Part shown: positions 10,534 through 23,994 of the stretch, piece by piece
Layout of the letters: every line of letters starts with the position of its first letter
Numbering within the stretch: position 1 is the first letter of the stretch
Assembly: GCA_001557505.1 (NCBI GenBank)
Contig: LSAX01000008.1
Location: 620,001-684,000 of the forward strand
Direction of reading: 5' to 3'
DNA length: 64,000 nt
DNA from: Reticulascus tulasneorum
Lineage: Eukaryota > Ascomycota > Sordariomycetes > Glomerellales > Reticulascaceae
Program-made: the position numbers and the translations under genes
Notes under the pieces: model-generated
Seen by the model: only the letters and a program-made list of their open reading frames with translations
Told to the model about the DNA's origin: nothing
Database searches by the model: none

Positions 10534-12206
10534 ATGACTGTCCCTGGCGCTCCGGTTGGCCCCCTGGTCGTCCTCGTGTCGACGAGGGCGGTCCTCACAC
10601 TACCCGACGACAGCCTGGTGCTCACGCCAGCTACTATTAGCATCTCGCCATCCACCGGGAAGATCGTCTCCATCATCCCGGCCGTCCTGCCCAAGACCTC
10701 GTTCCCGCCCTCGACACTGTATGTGAACCACTCGCCGAAGCTGCTTCTACCTGGCCTGGTCGACGCACATGTCCACCTTAATGAGCCGGGACGCACCGAA
10801 TGGGAGGGCTTCTACACCGGCACGCGCGCCGCTGCGTCTGGTGGCGTCACGACCGTCGTCGATATGCCGCTCAACGCCATCCCGCCCACCACCACGCTGC
10901 ACGGCTTCAACGAGAAGCTTGCGGCGAGTCGGGGCCAGTGCTGGGTTGACGTTGGCTTCTATGGCGGTGTCATTCCTGGCAACGCTGATCAGCTCCTTCC
11001 GCTGGTTGAGGCTGGTGTGCGAGGTTTCAAGGGTTTCCTGATCGAGTCTGGTGTAAGTTGAATGTGCTGGTTCGAGATGCGATGATGACTAACCAGATGT
11101 AGGTCGACGAATTCCCTGCCATCTCGTCCAACGACATCAGTCTAGCCATGGAGACTCTCAAGGATACGCCCACGACGCTCATGTTCCATGCCGAGATGAT
11201 CCCGCCCATCTCCGATTCCGTCGGTGATGCGGTCCAGCAGTCGTTGCCACCACTAGCCCCGCACGGCGAACTTACCTCATACAACACCTTCCTCGAGTCC
11301 CGCCCGCCGTCGTTCGAGACATATGCGCTGGAGGAGATCATTTCACTAGCCCACATTGCACCGCAGTTGCATCTCCATATCGTCCACCTCTCCGCCACGC
11401 AATGCATTCCCATACTCAAAGAAGCGCGGCACAGTGGAGTCAACATCACGGCCGAGACGTGCTTCCATTACCTGGGTCTTGCTGCGGAGGACATCGAGGA
11501 CGGCGATACCCGACACAAGTGCTGTCCGCCAATCCGGGAAAAGACAAACAGGGATGGCCTGTGGGCGGAACTCGTCGCTGCGGACTCGGTCATCAGAACC
11601 ATCGTATCGGACCACTCCCCTTGCACCCCTCAGCTCAAATTGCTCCCGTCGCACCTAGAGCATGTAGACGAGCCTATCATGCACCACTCTGACTCCGGCA
11701 TCGACATGACGATTCCCGCGGGGAGCATTGACAAGACCATCACGGATTTCGGCGCTCCGATAGAAAACATGAGCACGCGGGGCGACTTCTTCGCGGCATG
11801 GGGCGGCATCTCGTCCGTGGGTCTCGGCCTGCCCATCCTCTACTCGGCAGCAGCAACTCGCATCGCTGCCGGCGGCAAGTCTGCCGCGCCATCAATCGTG
11901 GACATTGTGCGGCTGTGCTGCCAGGCTACATCCAAACAAGTCGGGCTATCGCATCGAAAAGGCGCGCTCAAGGTCGGCATGGACGCCGATATCTGCGTAT
12001 TCGATGACGCGGACGTGTGGACGATGCGCATGGGCGACATGCGGTGGAAGAACAGGTGCTCGCCGTGGGAGGGACACGAGTTCAAGGGACGGGTGAAGGA
12101 GACATGGCTCCGCGGGCAGAAGGTGTTTGAGCTAGGGGCACTAAATAGCGGTTTCGTGGGCGGCAAACCAGTCGGCCAGCCTATTGTTGAGAAGAGGACG
12201 GTTTGA
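10534..12206 (+). CDS. DAL1: allantoinase
   Basis: Zinc amidohydrolase converting allantoin to allantoate in purine degradation. Exons 10534-11052 and 11103-12206 (50-nt intron, GTAAGT...TAG), 540 aa. Visible active-site features: [16 protein letters not shown] (the metal HxH pair), [13 protein letters not shown] (the Lys usually carbamylated to bridge the metals), the FHAEM and IVHLS histidines, and SDHSPC with the catalytic Asp. Length is slightly above the usual 460-500 because of inserts around the acidic loop at [15 protein letters not shown]. The C-terminal metal-dependent hydrolase part ([10 protein letters not shown]) is intact. No other purine-catabolism gene lies beside it. A GATA-site cluster precedes it. 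Confidence 0.94.
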
Positions 12207-13629
12207 GCGGGGAGGTTGACCTGGCAAAGCGGAGAAGTGATGGTTGGAAGGCATGTCTGTTTGATTCTGCATTGGATGGTGGCACAAAATCGATGTATTG
12301 GGCAAATGGCATACCCACGAGGATTCGACGGTTAGCATACCTAGGTAGGTAACGTGCCTTATTGAAAGGATCACCACGAAACATGAATTTCATCTTTATT
12401 TTCGAGAGAACTGGATTGTGACATTCTGGGTCAGGGACAGCCCATTGGAATGATGGAGCAGGATAGATTGAGCTCCTTCAAGCGACATTCTCCGAAGGCC
12501 GTTCATCGAATGGGTTTCCCGAGTAAGTCTTAGACCAGTTGCAGGCTGTGCCAGCGCCAGTCAAGAAGCGCAGTTGGTACCATCACCAAACCGCTACATC
12601 TTCAGCTCAAGTCGGAACGCAAAATACCCATGGTCACGAGAACTTGCATGCACAGCTAAGAGATCGTCACAGTGCATGGCTAGGGGGGTGGTGTGCTTCT
12701 CGGTATTAAAAGCCCCACCACCAGAAAACTACTAATGGAACCTTGCGTGGAGGTTGCTTGATTACCCCGCGATCATCCCTAACGCAGCTAGACAAACGCG
12801 CTGTAACCCCTGGCTCATTCGGCACCTGCGCTGTATCTGTCGATTCTTGTTCAATTAGCAGACAGCACGAGATCAGACCCGAGGTGAGGCAACGGGCAGG
12901 AGTGTTGTCGGCCAGCAACCCACAGAAAAAATACGGTTGGAGATTCATATAGACAGAGGTAGGATACAGCTCTGCATGGTGACGGGAGCGAGCTTGCTCT
13001 CTTGCTATACCTTCAGCCATAGTAGTAGACCATCACGAGGAACCGACTCCATCGCCCCAGGCTTTTTAGCCAGCAGCATATCTAGGTTCTCAGTAAGGTA
13101 GTCGAAGCTCAGTAAATCCTCTGTGAATATAGGCAGTTGAGCACCATATCCCCCATATACCATTGGACGCCAGACTCGGCATAAAATCAATCTGCCACCA
13201 CTGGCCAGTATCTCCGCTCGGCATAGGCATCCCGGCGGAGCTCTTGTGTACAACTTTGCCACTCCGTTGTGAACAGCTCTTCCTTACAACATGCTGGTGC
13301 TTTGAGGATTATGAGATCCCCGAGACCCCGACTCCAATTCCATCCACCTTGAACAGGAGGCAAATTTAGCTCCTACTCGCCCCCGAGAATGTGAACGATG
13401 CGGCATGATTTGCCCCGGTTCGTGGATGTGTTCGGCGGAGTTTGGCGGGCACGGCGGCCCGGGTGGGAGCGCCTTGTGGAGTTGCGGAGTTTCAATTCAT
13501 GGCTAACATAGTCGCGAGCAACTGCTCTTCCGACCTCGACCGCCACAATCTCCGCCCGCATTCTCTCTAAATCTCCCACGTCGAGACACCGCATTCAATA
13601 CGGCAGTTCCCAGTCGAGGGGACTTGGGC
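12207..13629. other. intergenic, no gene seen
   Basis: About 1.4 kb between allantoinase and the following regulator. Several ORFs of 60-104 codons on both strands match nothing I know. Confidence 0.4.
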
Positions 13630-15277
13630 ATGATGGGCTATACCACGGCAGCAACCGACAATCCGTCCACGAGACAGAAGAACTGCAACGCCTGTGTGCG
13701 AGCCAAGAGGCGATGCAATAGACAGACGCCGATTTGCTCCAGATGTGTGGAGAAGAAGGTGACTTGCGACTACGGGCGGACTCAAGCGGCTGGTAGCAGC
13801 CAGCCTCGGAGCGGGTACATGGAGGCAGCCCCTTACATGGAGAGTCTAGATTTCGGGGGCTCCGCCTGTTCGCTGTTCTCCTCAGAAATGCTTATGGACG
13901 TTGACTACCTTGGGGCCATGACCATGGATTCTCAACCAGCCGCTTCGAACGTGGCATGTCCCCATGCCCCTGTAATAGAGGCTTCTAGCAATGCCGACCC
14001 TCCTGTCGACCCTATTATGAAGTTGTTAGATAGTAGCGCCACCACAACCAAGCAGCAGTGGCTTGCCCCGACTGAGCCCGGATCCATGACCGACCGTCCA
14101 AGCACTCCGATCGACGAGGGAACCCAACTGGCCTATCAAAAGATGGCCGATTTCTGCGTGAGTTCCGTTCGACCGTCTTTTTCTATATCAACTCCCCATC
14201 TTCGCTGCCCCCAGTAGTCGTTCTGCACCTATTGTAAGATGCCGCCACGCCTAACAGCTGCAATCCAGGAATTTGTTGAGCCATGGCACCTCTATGACCC
14301 AAGTACACCGTTATACTATATCGTCAACCGCGTCAAAGGGTTCACGGCCGATGCTGCCGCGCGCAACGCCACACCATTCATGCACCGGTACCTGTACAAG
14401 AACCACACGCCAACATGTATTCTAGAGTGCTTCAGCAGCAACGTACTCTACGCGAACCGCACCCCAGCCAATACGGCCATGGTCATGCGAGCGCTGCAGC
14501 GCAACATTTCGGAGCTCATCACAACTGAGACGAGTCGCGTAGTGGCGACGCCAACCGAGAAGCTTGCTCGCACACAGGCACTCTTCCTCTACCAGATCAT
14601 ACGCTTGTTTGATGCCAACGTCACCCTCCGCGCACAGGGTGAGAAGGACATACCGCTACTGGAGACGTGGCTTGGTGAGTTGTGCACGGTTCGCGAGAAC
14701 TTGGGAGATCTAGCAGAGTTGGCGGACAGCGCCGTGAAAGCGCAGCCGCCGAAAGAGTGGGAGGTGAGTGCAATGCGATACCACGAGCGAAGCCCATACT
14801 TACTCGCTTCATTGCTTCCCAGAGATGGATCTTCGCGGAATCTGTACGAAGGACCATTGTCATGGCATATTCTGTCCTAACGCTCTTCGAGATGATGAAG
14901 AACTCCGAGCCAACAAGTCAGGCCTTCGCCTTCTCCTGGTACAAGTAGGCTCCGGGCTGACCGAAATGCAGACGAACATGATCCATGGGCCTATACCCAT
15001 CGCTGGACCCTTTCCCGTCATCTGTGGGAGGCCGATTCTTCGTTCAGTTTTTATCGCATGTGGAGAGAAAAGCCACATCACATCATCACTAACTATGCGT
15101 TTGAGAACTTTCTCAAGTATGGCCGAGGAGACGACGTGGATGAGTTCGCCGAGGTCCTCCTGAGCGTGTGAGTATGACAATGAAGAACCCCGGACTACGG
15201 AACTAATAGATGCAAACAGTTACGTCGGAGTGGATGAGACGAAAGAATTCATGTCTCCGCAGGGAATTCAAATATAA
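13630..15277 (+). CDS. Zn2Cys6 transcription factor (fungal)
   Basis: Nuclear DNA-binding regulator; target unknown. Five exons keep frame: 13630-14157, 14269-14763, 14823-14916, 14972-15167, 15220-15277; 456 aa. The binuclear cluster sits near the N-terminus (residues about 19-46): CNACVRAKRRCNRQTPICSR, then CVEKKVTC, spacing C-2-C-6-C-6-C-2-C-6-C. The C-terminal part has family-typical segments: RWIFAESVRRTIVMAYSVL, DPWAYTHRWTLSRHLWEADS, REKPHHIITNYAFENFLKYG, GDDVDEFAEVLL and, across the last intron, VYVGVDETKEFM. No classic Fungal_trans core was recognised, so this is the shorter class of such regulators. The third intron (55 nt, donor GTCAGG) has the weakest donor but gives the only frame that rejoins the conserved text. 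Confidence 0.87.
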
Positions 15278-16579
15278 GGCAGGCTGTCTAGGAGTTGTCG
15301 ATCAAGCTGCTGCTGGTTCCAGCCACTTGTGGACTCGGATCAACCACATCCGCATCTCAACTTACACAAGTCTAATCTGATCAACGACTGCTTTGCCGAT
15401 TGATCACTGGTCGCAGGAGAAGAACCAAACCCATAACCCGTTAATTAGCACGTCGAAAGAGCCTTGCTGCAATGCATCCCGGAAGTGTTTTAGCATATTA
15501 ATATTTGGTGGAGAAAGCATCTGTGTTTTATTTGTTTGTTGAAGGTTGTTGGAACGTGGATTTCCTCGTCTGCCGAGACGCCGGTGCCGGGAGGGCTGGA
15601 AGGAGTACGGGTAGTACAGGATGTAACTAAAGCCGGTCTCGTTGTCCTTGATATTCAGCAGAGTCTATGCGAGAATTTAGCACAGATTCGGCGGTTGCCC
15701 TGCATTCTACATTGCCCCTGCCAGGAGTTGTCGTTGCCCGAACCTTTCAAAGCTCTGCTAGCGACATGTCGAACTGGAGACACAGGGCGATGTGCCGTAC
15801 CGCGTTCGGACTATGTTGTAAGTCCAGGAATAGTAGTACTCGGATTGTAACTGGAATAGACGCGAATTGGAATCTCGTTCAAATGGAGACTCCACTATGG
15901 ATATCAATGGCTATATTTCCGCATATCCCGGTCAAGTCATGATAAGTTTGGACATGTCGACGCCGGACCCAGCTAACAGCTCATCTTGCGGTCGACTTCT
16001 ATCAATATATCCATGCTGTGGGATAACACCGAATTGTACATTAACGAGAATGTGAAGGCCGTAGCCCGACCGTGAGTTCAGAATTTGAATGCCTGTCTTG
16101 AGCAAGATGGATTATGAAACTACTGCTGTTCGTTGCAGAGCAGATTAAAGTTTGCATTTCATTATTCCGACTTGTCAATCGAGATCCCAGCACGAGTGCG
16201 AAAGCGGTGGTCCGATGCCTCTGGCCCCGAAAGAAAGCGACACTGTCTTCCGAGACCCGTAAAACTACTCTGCCCAGATGAGCTCCTCCGATTCATCCCA
16301 AAGCTGCTTAATGTCTGTTTTTGGTTCTCCGAAACCCTTTATAAAACATTGAAAGGGAGGAGATAGACGCAAGGTGGAAGTCCAGGCGAGAACCGGAAAC
16401 AGATTTCGCTTAGCAGTGCAAAGAAAAAGCAACCAGGGTGGTAGCGGCCGGCGAACATCGGGCACCTCGGGGTACGGAAATAGGAAATAGTCCTTCGCAG
16501 TAACCATCACGGGAGAGCCAAAAATGGTCGATCTCCCGGGGCGTGTGGCTGGCGATCACCTCGGTTCCAGACTCTGGCG

Positions 16580-16601
16580 GTGTGTGTGTGTGTGTGTGTG
16601 G
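16580..16601. repeat. (TG)n microsatellite
   Basis: About ten uninterrupted TG units. Confidence 0.9.
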
Positions 16602-18393
16602 GTTTTGTTCAGAGACAGACAGCACTATCTGCCAATGCCTGTGATTGACCAAAACGCCCCGAATGAGGGGTTCCAGAAGGGAGTTCATCCTATCGTCACA
16701 GGTCGCTTAGCCGTGTTTTCCACTGCGTCGGCGGTCATGTTCCCCCCGCCCTCGCTTACACGCATTCTGGGTGAGAATTCCTACGCGAAATGTGATATCC
16801 ATGATCTCACGGCACCTAATAAATTAGTGGATGGGTGGGCAGAAGCGGTATTAAGCCCCACGCTCCCTATATCTCCAGTTTTGTCCCTCCTCGCTTAGGG
16901 CAGATGATGATCTCGCGTAGAAGTTCTCAAACATCGTGCAGATGAGGTGGACGGGGGCCGGTAGCCCTGCGTTGATGTTATTTAAAACGGTTCCTTCTCC
17001 CAAGATAATAGTTGGATTTGCGTATGAATATGTACTCACCCGACCGACGGCAGTACGACATAGTGCCCCAGGTAGTAAGGATGTGACTTAATTATCCCTC
17101 TGGACCCTCCGAATGCAATGTCCACAGGTATGGGGACGTGCGAATTGCGCCGCCTTGTCGAGATTAAATCCGCACGTGGGAAGATCACTACGTTACCACC
17201 ACAGATTACTACCTGCCAACTGGCAGGCCCAGCAGAGCATGGGGGACGATAAAATGTTAAGCGCAAGCGAGGTAGGGGGGGTTTTGTTACGAGGTTACGA
17301 AAGGGAGACAGCGCACGCACGTCGCGCAGTGGGTTTGTAATGACTTATCCATCAATCTCCCGGAGAATTTGCTTTTGGTTTGGGATTCCAGGATCGGTGG
17401 CAGGGGGTCGCACCAACATCCATGGGATATATGTAGATGGAGATATATGTGATGGAGAAGGGGAGGGGGAGGGGGGGATTTTGACTAGCAAAGAGGCAAC
17501 TTTCGCGAGTTCTGGTTTCCAGAGATGCGCTATCCATTGCAAGGCCAGATTCATACACATTGTAGCGGTCACGGGTGCCAACAACTTCAGCTCCAGAGGT
17601 ACCCCCAAGAGGACCTCGGAATCCATGATGATGGACTCCCGTTTCGCTTCCAGCCTGTTCTGCAGTGTTCAGTGGGAGCCCCAGACTCCCCCACCATGCA
17701 GTGCGTGCAGGTGAGTGCCAGAGAGCCAACCCCTGTAAACACCCCCCCAAGCGAGATCCTCTTCACCTGTGGCCAGGCCAGGACTACCACTAAGTAAGTT
17801 ATTAATTAGTACTTATTACAAAGGCGGTTCAGCGGGTCGCATCGAAGTCGTCACTGGCACAACCCCCCCGTCGTCCATATTCAACGGCTTTTTTGGAGGC
17901 ACGGGAAGGTTTGTTTCCGAGAAGCTTGGACCAATAATTGAACCGCCGATTCGCCCGATTTGTTTTAGAGGGTTCGGAGTACCCTACTTGATGTTCTTTC
18001 AGCGCAAAATAATCTGGAGCCCCCGTCCAGACTTGGGTATTGCTACATATTTGTCCCATCTAGAGGCTCATTATCCCCCTCCTATTCCTCCTCAAGAGCA
18101 CCGAGTAAAAGATTGTTTCGTAACAGGTCAGCATCATGACAAGGTTTGGCTACTAGAATCTTAATACCTATCTCGCTCTGGATCTCTCCAAGATCCGGTC
18201 CACCGGTTTGGATAGGAGCACGAGACCAGTAGCAGTAAGTTTGCCCATAAAAAGGTAATCCGCGTCGCTAATTAGTACCTCTACCTCTGCCTACCTGGGA
18301 TTCATACAAATGTACTGCGTAGTAAGTATCGGAGCCGCCGACCGGACCTCATGCCCTGATCTGATTGACTGCAACTGACTGCGCAGATGGACG

Positions 18394-18413
18394 GGATGGA
18401 TGGATGGATGGAT
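18394..18413. repeat. (GGAT)5 microsatellite
   Basis: Five perfect tetranucleotide units. Confidence 0.9.
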
Positions 18414-18825
18414 GTCTCATCACCTTCCCCGTTCGTTGTTCATCCAATGCGGATCATCGACCGGACAAAAGAGACAGAACGACCCAACAGCTGCAAACGC
18501 GAAACTGGCTTGCTGGCCTCTGCAGCCGAACCATTGCCAAGCGACCACTAGTCTGGGGGGGGAACGCCCCCGCCGCCGCACTCCCACTCGACGGCTGCCC
18601 ACCCGTGCCACTATTGTGCCATCCATCCACCCTCTTGGGGGACGCCTGCAGATGATCCTTGCTGATTTTCCGGAAGCGAGTTGAAGTTCTCCATAATAAA
18701 GGACTGGATGCTGGCTCACTCGTATCTTTGCTCTTCCATCCCTCAATACCTTCCGAGCTTCCTTAAAGCTGATGAAAGTATTCAAGGGTGCGTAGCAGGC
18801 TGAGATCTTAGAAGCCACAGATCGG

Positions 18826-18852
18826 CTCCTCCTCCTCCTCCTCCTCCTCCTC
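18826..18852. repeat. (CTC)9 microsatellite
   Basis: Nine perfect CTC units in the pyrimidine-rich region about 530 bp upstream of the ABC transporter start. Confidence 0.9.
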
Positions 18853-18972
18853 ATCATCGATCCTCCGTGTTTGCCTTTGTAAGGTACTGTAAGCTGCCGA
18901 GCATCGCGTTGGCAAGGACGAGATAGGACTGGTACAAGTCTAGCTTCGCACCCATCACCACTACCGACACAT

Positions 18973-18990
18973 GCACACACACACACACAC
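18973..18990. repeat. (CA)9 microsatellite
   Basis: Nine perfect CA units. Confidence 0.9.
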
Positions 18991-19345
18991 CTCCGAACCC
19001 CGAACTTGACTTGACCCACCGCTATCTTTCTCTGTGAGGAGCTGAAACTGTGCCCGCTTGTGCATATATCTACCTCTACATGTCCATGTACGCCATACCT
19101 TAAATATTTACAGCCTCCGACAGACTGATCTGCTCTGTGCTGGCTCCCAAAGGAACAGCAGGCGGAGGATAGCTATCGGCCTCGTCCACCATCTCGTCTC
19201 TCGTCAATGACGCGCAGCAACTCGTGGTTTGTGCACAAAGGCCAGTCTATCACCGGCCAATAATTGACCGACTACAAGATCGTCAGCCGTGCACCCCCGA
19301 ATATTTTGGCACGGTCAGCATGCAACAGTCCAACAAGACCGCCCG

Positions 19346-19353
19346 TATATAAG
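19346..19353 (+). promoter_or_regulatory. TATA box of the ABC transporter gene
   Basis: TATATAAG lies only 31 bp before the ATG at 19377. If it is the functional TATA box, transcripts would start at or after that ATG, and translation might begin at a later Met (residues 28 or 43). Confidence 0.45.
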
Positions 19354-19376
19354 CCTCAGCGTCTCGCTTGCTGATC

Positions 19377-22300
19377 ATGGCCACTACCGCCACCAACACC
19401 GAGCACGCTCAACAGCCGTCTAGCGACCCATCCCAGCTCCCCTCGGAGCACCTCGTTATGCCAGACGTCGAAAAGATAGAGCTCGCAAGTTCGGTAGCCA
19501 CGTCCATGGATCCCTCTGCCCCAGCTGATCAGCTCGGCGCGCGTCGGTTTTCGTTGTCCGGCGCCGGCCACATCTCCCTGGATGATGTGGAGGCCGTGAA
19601 TGTGCAGATTCGAAATTTGGCTGTGGCGGTCGACACCTCCCCTTCATGGCTCGATCCCGCCACCTATCCGGATCTGGCCAAGGAAAAGTTCAACCCGAAG
19701 CCGAGGACGAAGGCCCTTCTGCACTCCGTCAGCGCTTCTCTCCAGCCCGGTACTCTGACGGCCATCATTGGCGGCAGTGGCTCTGGAAAGACCACGCTAC
19801 TCAACACAATGGCCGAGCGCATGACGAGCTCTAGGCTGTCCCAGGGCGGTTCGGTCACCTTCAATGCCACCGAGAGTGTCCACGCTGCTCGCCACGCCTA
19901 CGTCATGCAGCAAGACATTCTGCTCCCGACCTTGACTGTCCGGGAAACCCTGCAGTACTCGGCTGACCTGCGATTACCTCCACCGACTACGCCGGAGGAA
20001 CGTATGAGAGTTGTAGAAGAGGTCATTCTCGAGTTGGGACTGAAGGAGTGTGCGAACACGAGGATAGGGAACAGTCAGCACCGAGGATGTTCAGGCGGCG
20101 AGAAGCGCCGCGTGAGTTTGGGCGTGCAAATGCTCTCGAACCCGTCGGTACTCTTCCTGGACGAACCCACCACCGGCCTCGATGCCACGAGCGCCTTCCA
20201 ACTGATGCGGACTTTGAAAAGCCTGGCTCAGAAGGGACGTACTATAATCACCACTATCCACCAGCCGAGGTCGGAGATTTGGGACCTTTTCGACAACCTC
20301 ATCATCCTAACCAGGGGAAGCCCTGTCTGGTCCGGGCCAGCCAAGGAATGTGTTCAGTGGTTTGAGGAGATGGGTTTCCAGGTGCCGCCGTTCGTCAACC
20401 CGGCCGAGTACCTGATCGATGTTGCGGCTGTGGACAACCGAACACCAGAGCTTGAAGAGGAAAGTACCGCAAGGGTGGAGAGGTTGAAGGCCGCGTGGAG
20501 CCAGGAGAGCCAGAAGAGATTTGCCCCATCAGAAAAGGTCGTTGACACAGCCACGCGAAGAGAGAAGAAGAAGGGGAACCCGCAGAAGCATGCGTCGTAC
20601 ATCCGACAACTGCGGGTTCTCACCGACCGGACGTTCAAAGTCACTTATCGAGACCCAATGGGCATGTCGGCATCGGTGCTCGAAGCCATCTTGATGGGAC
20701 TGGTGACCGGGTACATCTTCTACGACCTGCCCCGAACCCAATCCGGCATCAGGTCACGAGAAGGCGCCCTCTATACCGCTGCCGGGCTGCAAGGGTACCT
20801 CACGCTTATCTTTGAGATCTACCGTCTTACCATCGACGTGCCCACCTTCGACAGAGAGCACATCGAGGGCTGCGTCAATGCCATCCCTTTTGTCCTATCC
20901 CGTCGGTTTGCCAGGCTTTTTACTGAAGATCTCCCTGTCCCGTTTCTTTTCTCCGTCATATTCTACTTTATGTGTGGATTCGATCGGGATGCCACAAAAT
21001 TCTTCATCTTCTTCGCCATCACGCTCCTGAATCACTACATAGCCGTCACGTGCGCGGTAACTTGCGTTGCTGCCGTGAGGCATTTCCCCGGCGCCAGTCT
21101 GATTGCCAACCTGGTGTACACGCTGCAGAGCATGGCATGTGGCATGTTTATCCAGGCCAACACCATTCCAGTGTACGTCAGGTGGCTGAAGTACATCACA
21201 TACTCGGTATGCTACCAGGCTCCCTTCGCATTCACGTGGTGCATGTGCTAACTCTGTGCCAGTACTATGCATTCAGTGCGTACTGCGGGAACGAATTCGA
21301 AGGCGGCTTCTATGATTGCCCGTCCCCTGGTGGCCGGTCCGACCCTGCTTGCAATCAGTACACTGGCGAGTATGTCATGTCCTCTCTTGGGTTTCCGGAA
21401 GACTGGGTTGCCCGACCAATCATCGTAATGGTAGCCTTTGTGGTTTTCTTCATGGCTCTGTCCGCTTTTGGACTTGAGTTCATCAAGGTCGAGATGACCA
21501 TCGCCCGAGCTCGAACGTCTGATACCGATCTGTCCGCCGGCAAGGAGAAGATGAATGCAAGATCTATCTCCGAGGTCCGCGCCATCGACTTGGAGCTGGA
21601 AAATTTCGGCCTGGCTCTGGACAAGAGGACGTCGATGGGGAAGAAGCTGCCGACCAAGACCATCCTTGAGCCGGTCAACGCAACTTTCCAGGCTGGCGTA
21701 TTGAACATCATCATGGGTCCGTCAGGTAGTGGCAAGACATCTCTGTTGAATGCCATGGCCTTACGGCTGCACAACACCGTCAGTACTCGGTACCGACCAT
21801 CCGGAAATATGACATTCAACGGCGCCACCCCATCCAACTCCGTCATCCGTTCCGTCTGTTCTTATGTGTGCCAAGATGATGATGCGCTGCTCCCGTCGCT
21901 GACTGTGCGAGAAACGCTTCGTTTCGCTGCGGGTCTACGATTACCGTCCTGGATGAAGAAGGAAGAGAAGTACAAGAGGGCGGAAGAGGTCTTGTTGAAG
22001 ATGGGTCTAAAGGATTGTGCCGACAATCTCATCGGAAGCGACTTGATCAAGGGCATATCAGGCGGCGAGAAGAGACGAGTGACCATCGCAGTCCAGATCC
22101 TGACGGACCCGCGCGTTCTCCTGCTTGATGAGCCTACCAGCGGCCTGGATGCCTTCACAGCCAGCTCCATAATGCAAGTGCTGCAGGGGCTGGCGAACGA
22201 AGGCCGAACACTGATCCTGACCATCCACCAAGCGCGGTCCGACCTCTTCAAGCACTTTGGAAATGTGCTGCTGCTGGCGCGAGGCGGAACTTCGGCGTAC

Positions 22301-23617
22301 GCGGGCCCGGCGAAGGATATGCTGAGCTACTTCACGCGCCAGGGCTACGAATGCCCTGTTCACACCAACCCCGCAGACTTTGCTTTGGATCTCATTACAA
22401 TCGATCTGCAGCAGGAGGAGCGCGAGACCGAAAGCCGCGAGAAGGTTCGACGGCTGGTCGAGGCCTGGCAGAGACAGGTTGAGACCCCGCTTGAGGACAA
22501 GCGTGCAAGCGTTGTGTCGGCGCGACTCCCGGGTATCAAGGAGGCTGAGGAAGACTCGAACGAGAAGCAGACAGAACCAGCCGAAACAGCTCCATCTCCC
22601 GAGACCAAAGACGAGATCAGCCCCCCACCTAAAGAGTCAACTACCTCAGTCCTCCAACCCGTCATAACCCCCATCCCTCGCAGATCCCTCAACAAAGCCA
22701 CACTCGCCACGCCCGCCGAGCTGGGCGCCCTCGTCCGCAAGCGCGCATCCTTTGCCACCGCCTTCCCGATCCTCATGCACCGCGCCATCATCAACTTCCG
22801 GCGGCAACCGCCCCTTCTCCTCGCGCGCACGATGCAGGTCGTCGGCCTCGGCATCGTCCTCACGCTCTTCTTCGCCCCGCTCAAGAACGACTACTACTCG
22901 GTGCAGAACCGCATGGGCTTCGTCCAGGAGTTCAGCGCCATGTACTTCGTTGGCATGTTGCAGAATGTCGCCGTCTACCCCGCCGAGCGCGACGTCTTTT
23001 ACCGCGAGGACGACGATGGCGTGTACAGCGTCGAGGCCTTCATGGCCACGTACACGCTCCTCGAGGTGCCGTTTGAGATCATCAGCGCGCTCATCCTCGG
23101 CATCCTTGCTGATTTGGCGGTGGGGCTACCGCGCACGGCAACGCTATATTTCCTATCCTCATTCGTCTGCTTCGCCATTGTCTCCTGCGGCGAGTCCCTC
23201 GGCATCATGTTCAATACGCTCTTCTCCCACACCGGCTTCGCCGTCAACCTGACCTCCATCTTCCTCTCCGTCGCCAACGTCATGGCCGGCGTGCTGTCGA
23301 TCGACATGCCCGAGCTCTTCAAGGCCTTCAACTACCTCTCCCCCATCCGCTACTCCACCCAGGCCCTCGCCCCTTTCTCCCTCCACGGCGTGGAGTTCAC
23401 CTGCAACGACCAGCAGAAACTTCCGAACGGGCGGTGCATCATTGCCACCGGCGAGGATGTGTTGAATCTGTATAAGTTGAACGTGAATGGGGTGGCAAAT
23501 ATCGCGGCTCTGGCAGGCGTCACGGTCGCGTATCGGTTGGTGGCCTGGGGGCTGTTGAAAATTGCGAGGACTCGGATGGAGGGGCTGAAGAAGAAGAAGG
23601 GGGGACAGGAGACGTAG
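19377..23617 (+). CDS. full-size ABCG-type transporter (YOL075C-like)
   Basis: ATP-driven membrane exporter of the WHITE/ABCG class, with each half arranged NBD then TMD. Exons 19377-21206 and 21263-23617 (56-nt intron, GTATGC...CCAG), 1394 aa. NBD1: Walker A GGSGSGKTT at 132-140, signature CSGGEKRR, Walker B/D-loop LFLDEPTTGLD. Membrane helices occupy roughly residues 430-620, with one more at about 662-684. NBD2: Walker A GPSGSGKTS at 762-770, signature ISGGEKRR, LLLDEPTSGLD. TMD2 runs to the C-terminus, which ends in a Lys-rich tail. Both nucleotide sites look intact. The layout matches the yeast YOL075C type rather than PDR transporters, which carry degenerate motifs in NBD1. An acidic Pro/Thr-rich linker (about 1030-1080) precedes TMD2. 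Substrate unknown. It converges on the SDR gene, with 377 bp between the stops. Confidence 0.93.
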
Positions 23618-23994
23618 AAAGGAGTCTCGTTTTAGATTTGGGATAGATCTTGTGTTTGAAATTTGCATAGCGAGTTTGCATAGCGATAGCGCGGTTTTTG
23701 TGGAGGCATCTTCCGCCTCTGCCTGATTATCATCGACATATTATGAATGTTTAAGATCATATAGTTTCATAAAGGTAATGTCATATAATAATACCTATGC
23801 TTTGTTTCAGTGCAATTATGAGCAACTCAAACACTTCAGAGGCTATGACAAGCAGTTGGACTCCAGCTGTATGTCTTTCGTCCTAATAGATGATGGACTA
23901 GATAACTTCTCCAACATGGCTAGATACACAATAGACAAGTCTTTCCTACGGCTCGGCCACCATGGGATTGATCAACACGGAATGTCCTATCCTC

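Larger units (their letters stand above)
15278..19345. other. 4.1 kb intergenic region, no gene seen
   Basis: The long upstream region of the ABC transporter. ORFs up to 199 codons exist on both strands but are repetitive or shadow low-complexity DNA; none resembles a known protein. It contains several microsatellites and a G-rich tract around 17460-17477. CCAAT lies at about 19257. Confidence 0.45.

Noticed and set aside
9897..10796. 299-codon minus-strand ORF
   Set aside because: It overlaps the allantoinase start antisense, has no recognisable domain and begins inside coding sequence; a shadow frame of GC-rich DNA.
18420..19019. 199-codon minus-strand ORF
   Set aside because: Composed largely of translated microsatellites (Arg and Cys-Val runs); not a protein.
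21355..23668. Several antisense ORFs of 100-174 codons
   Set aside because: All mirror the ABC transporter coding frame; no independent features.
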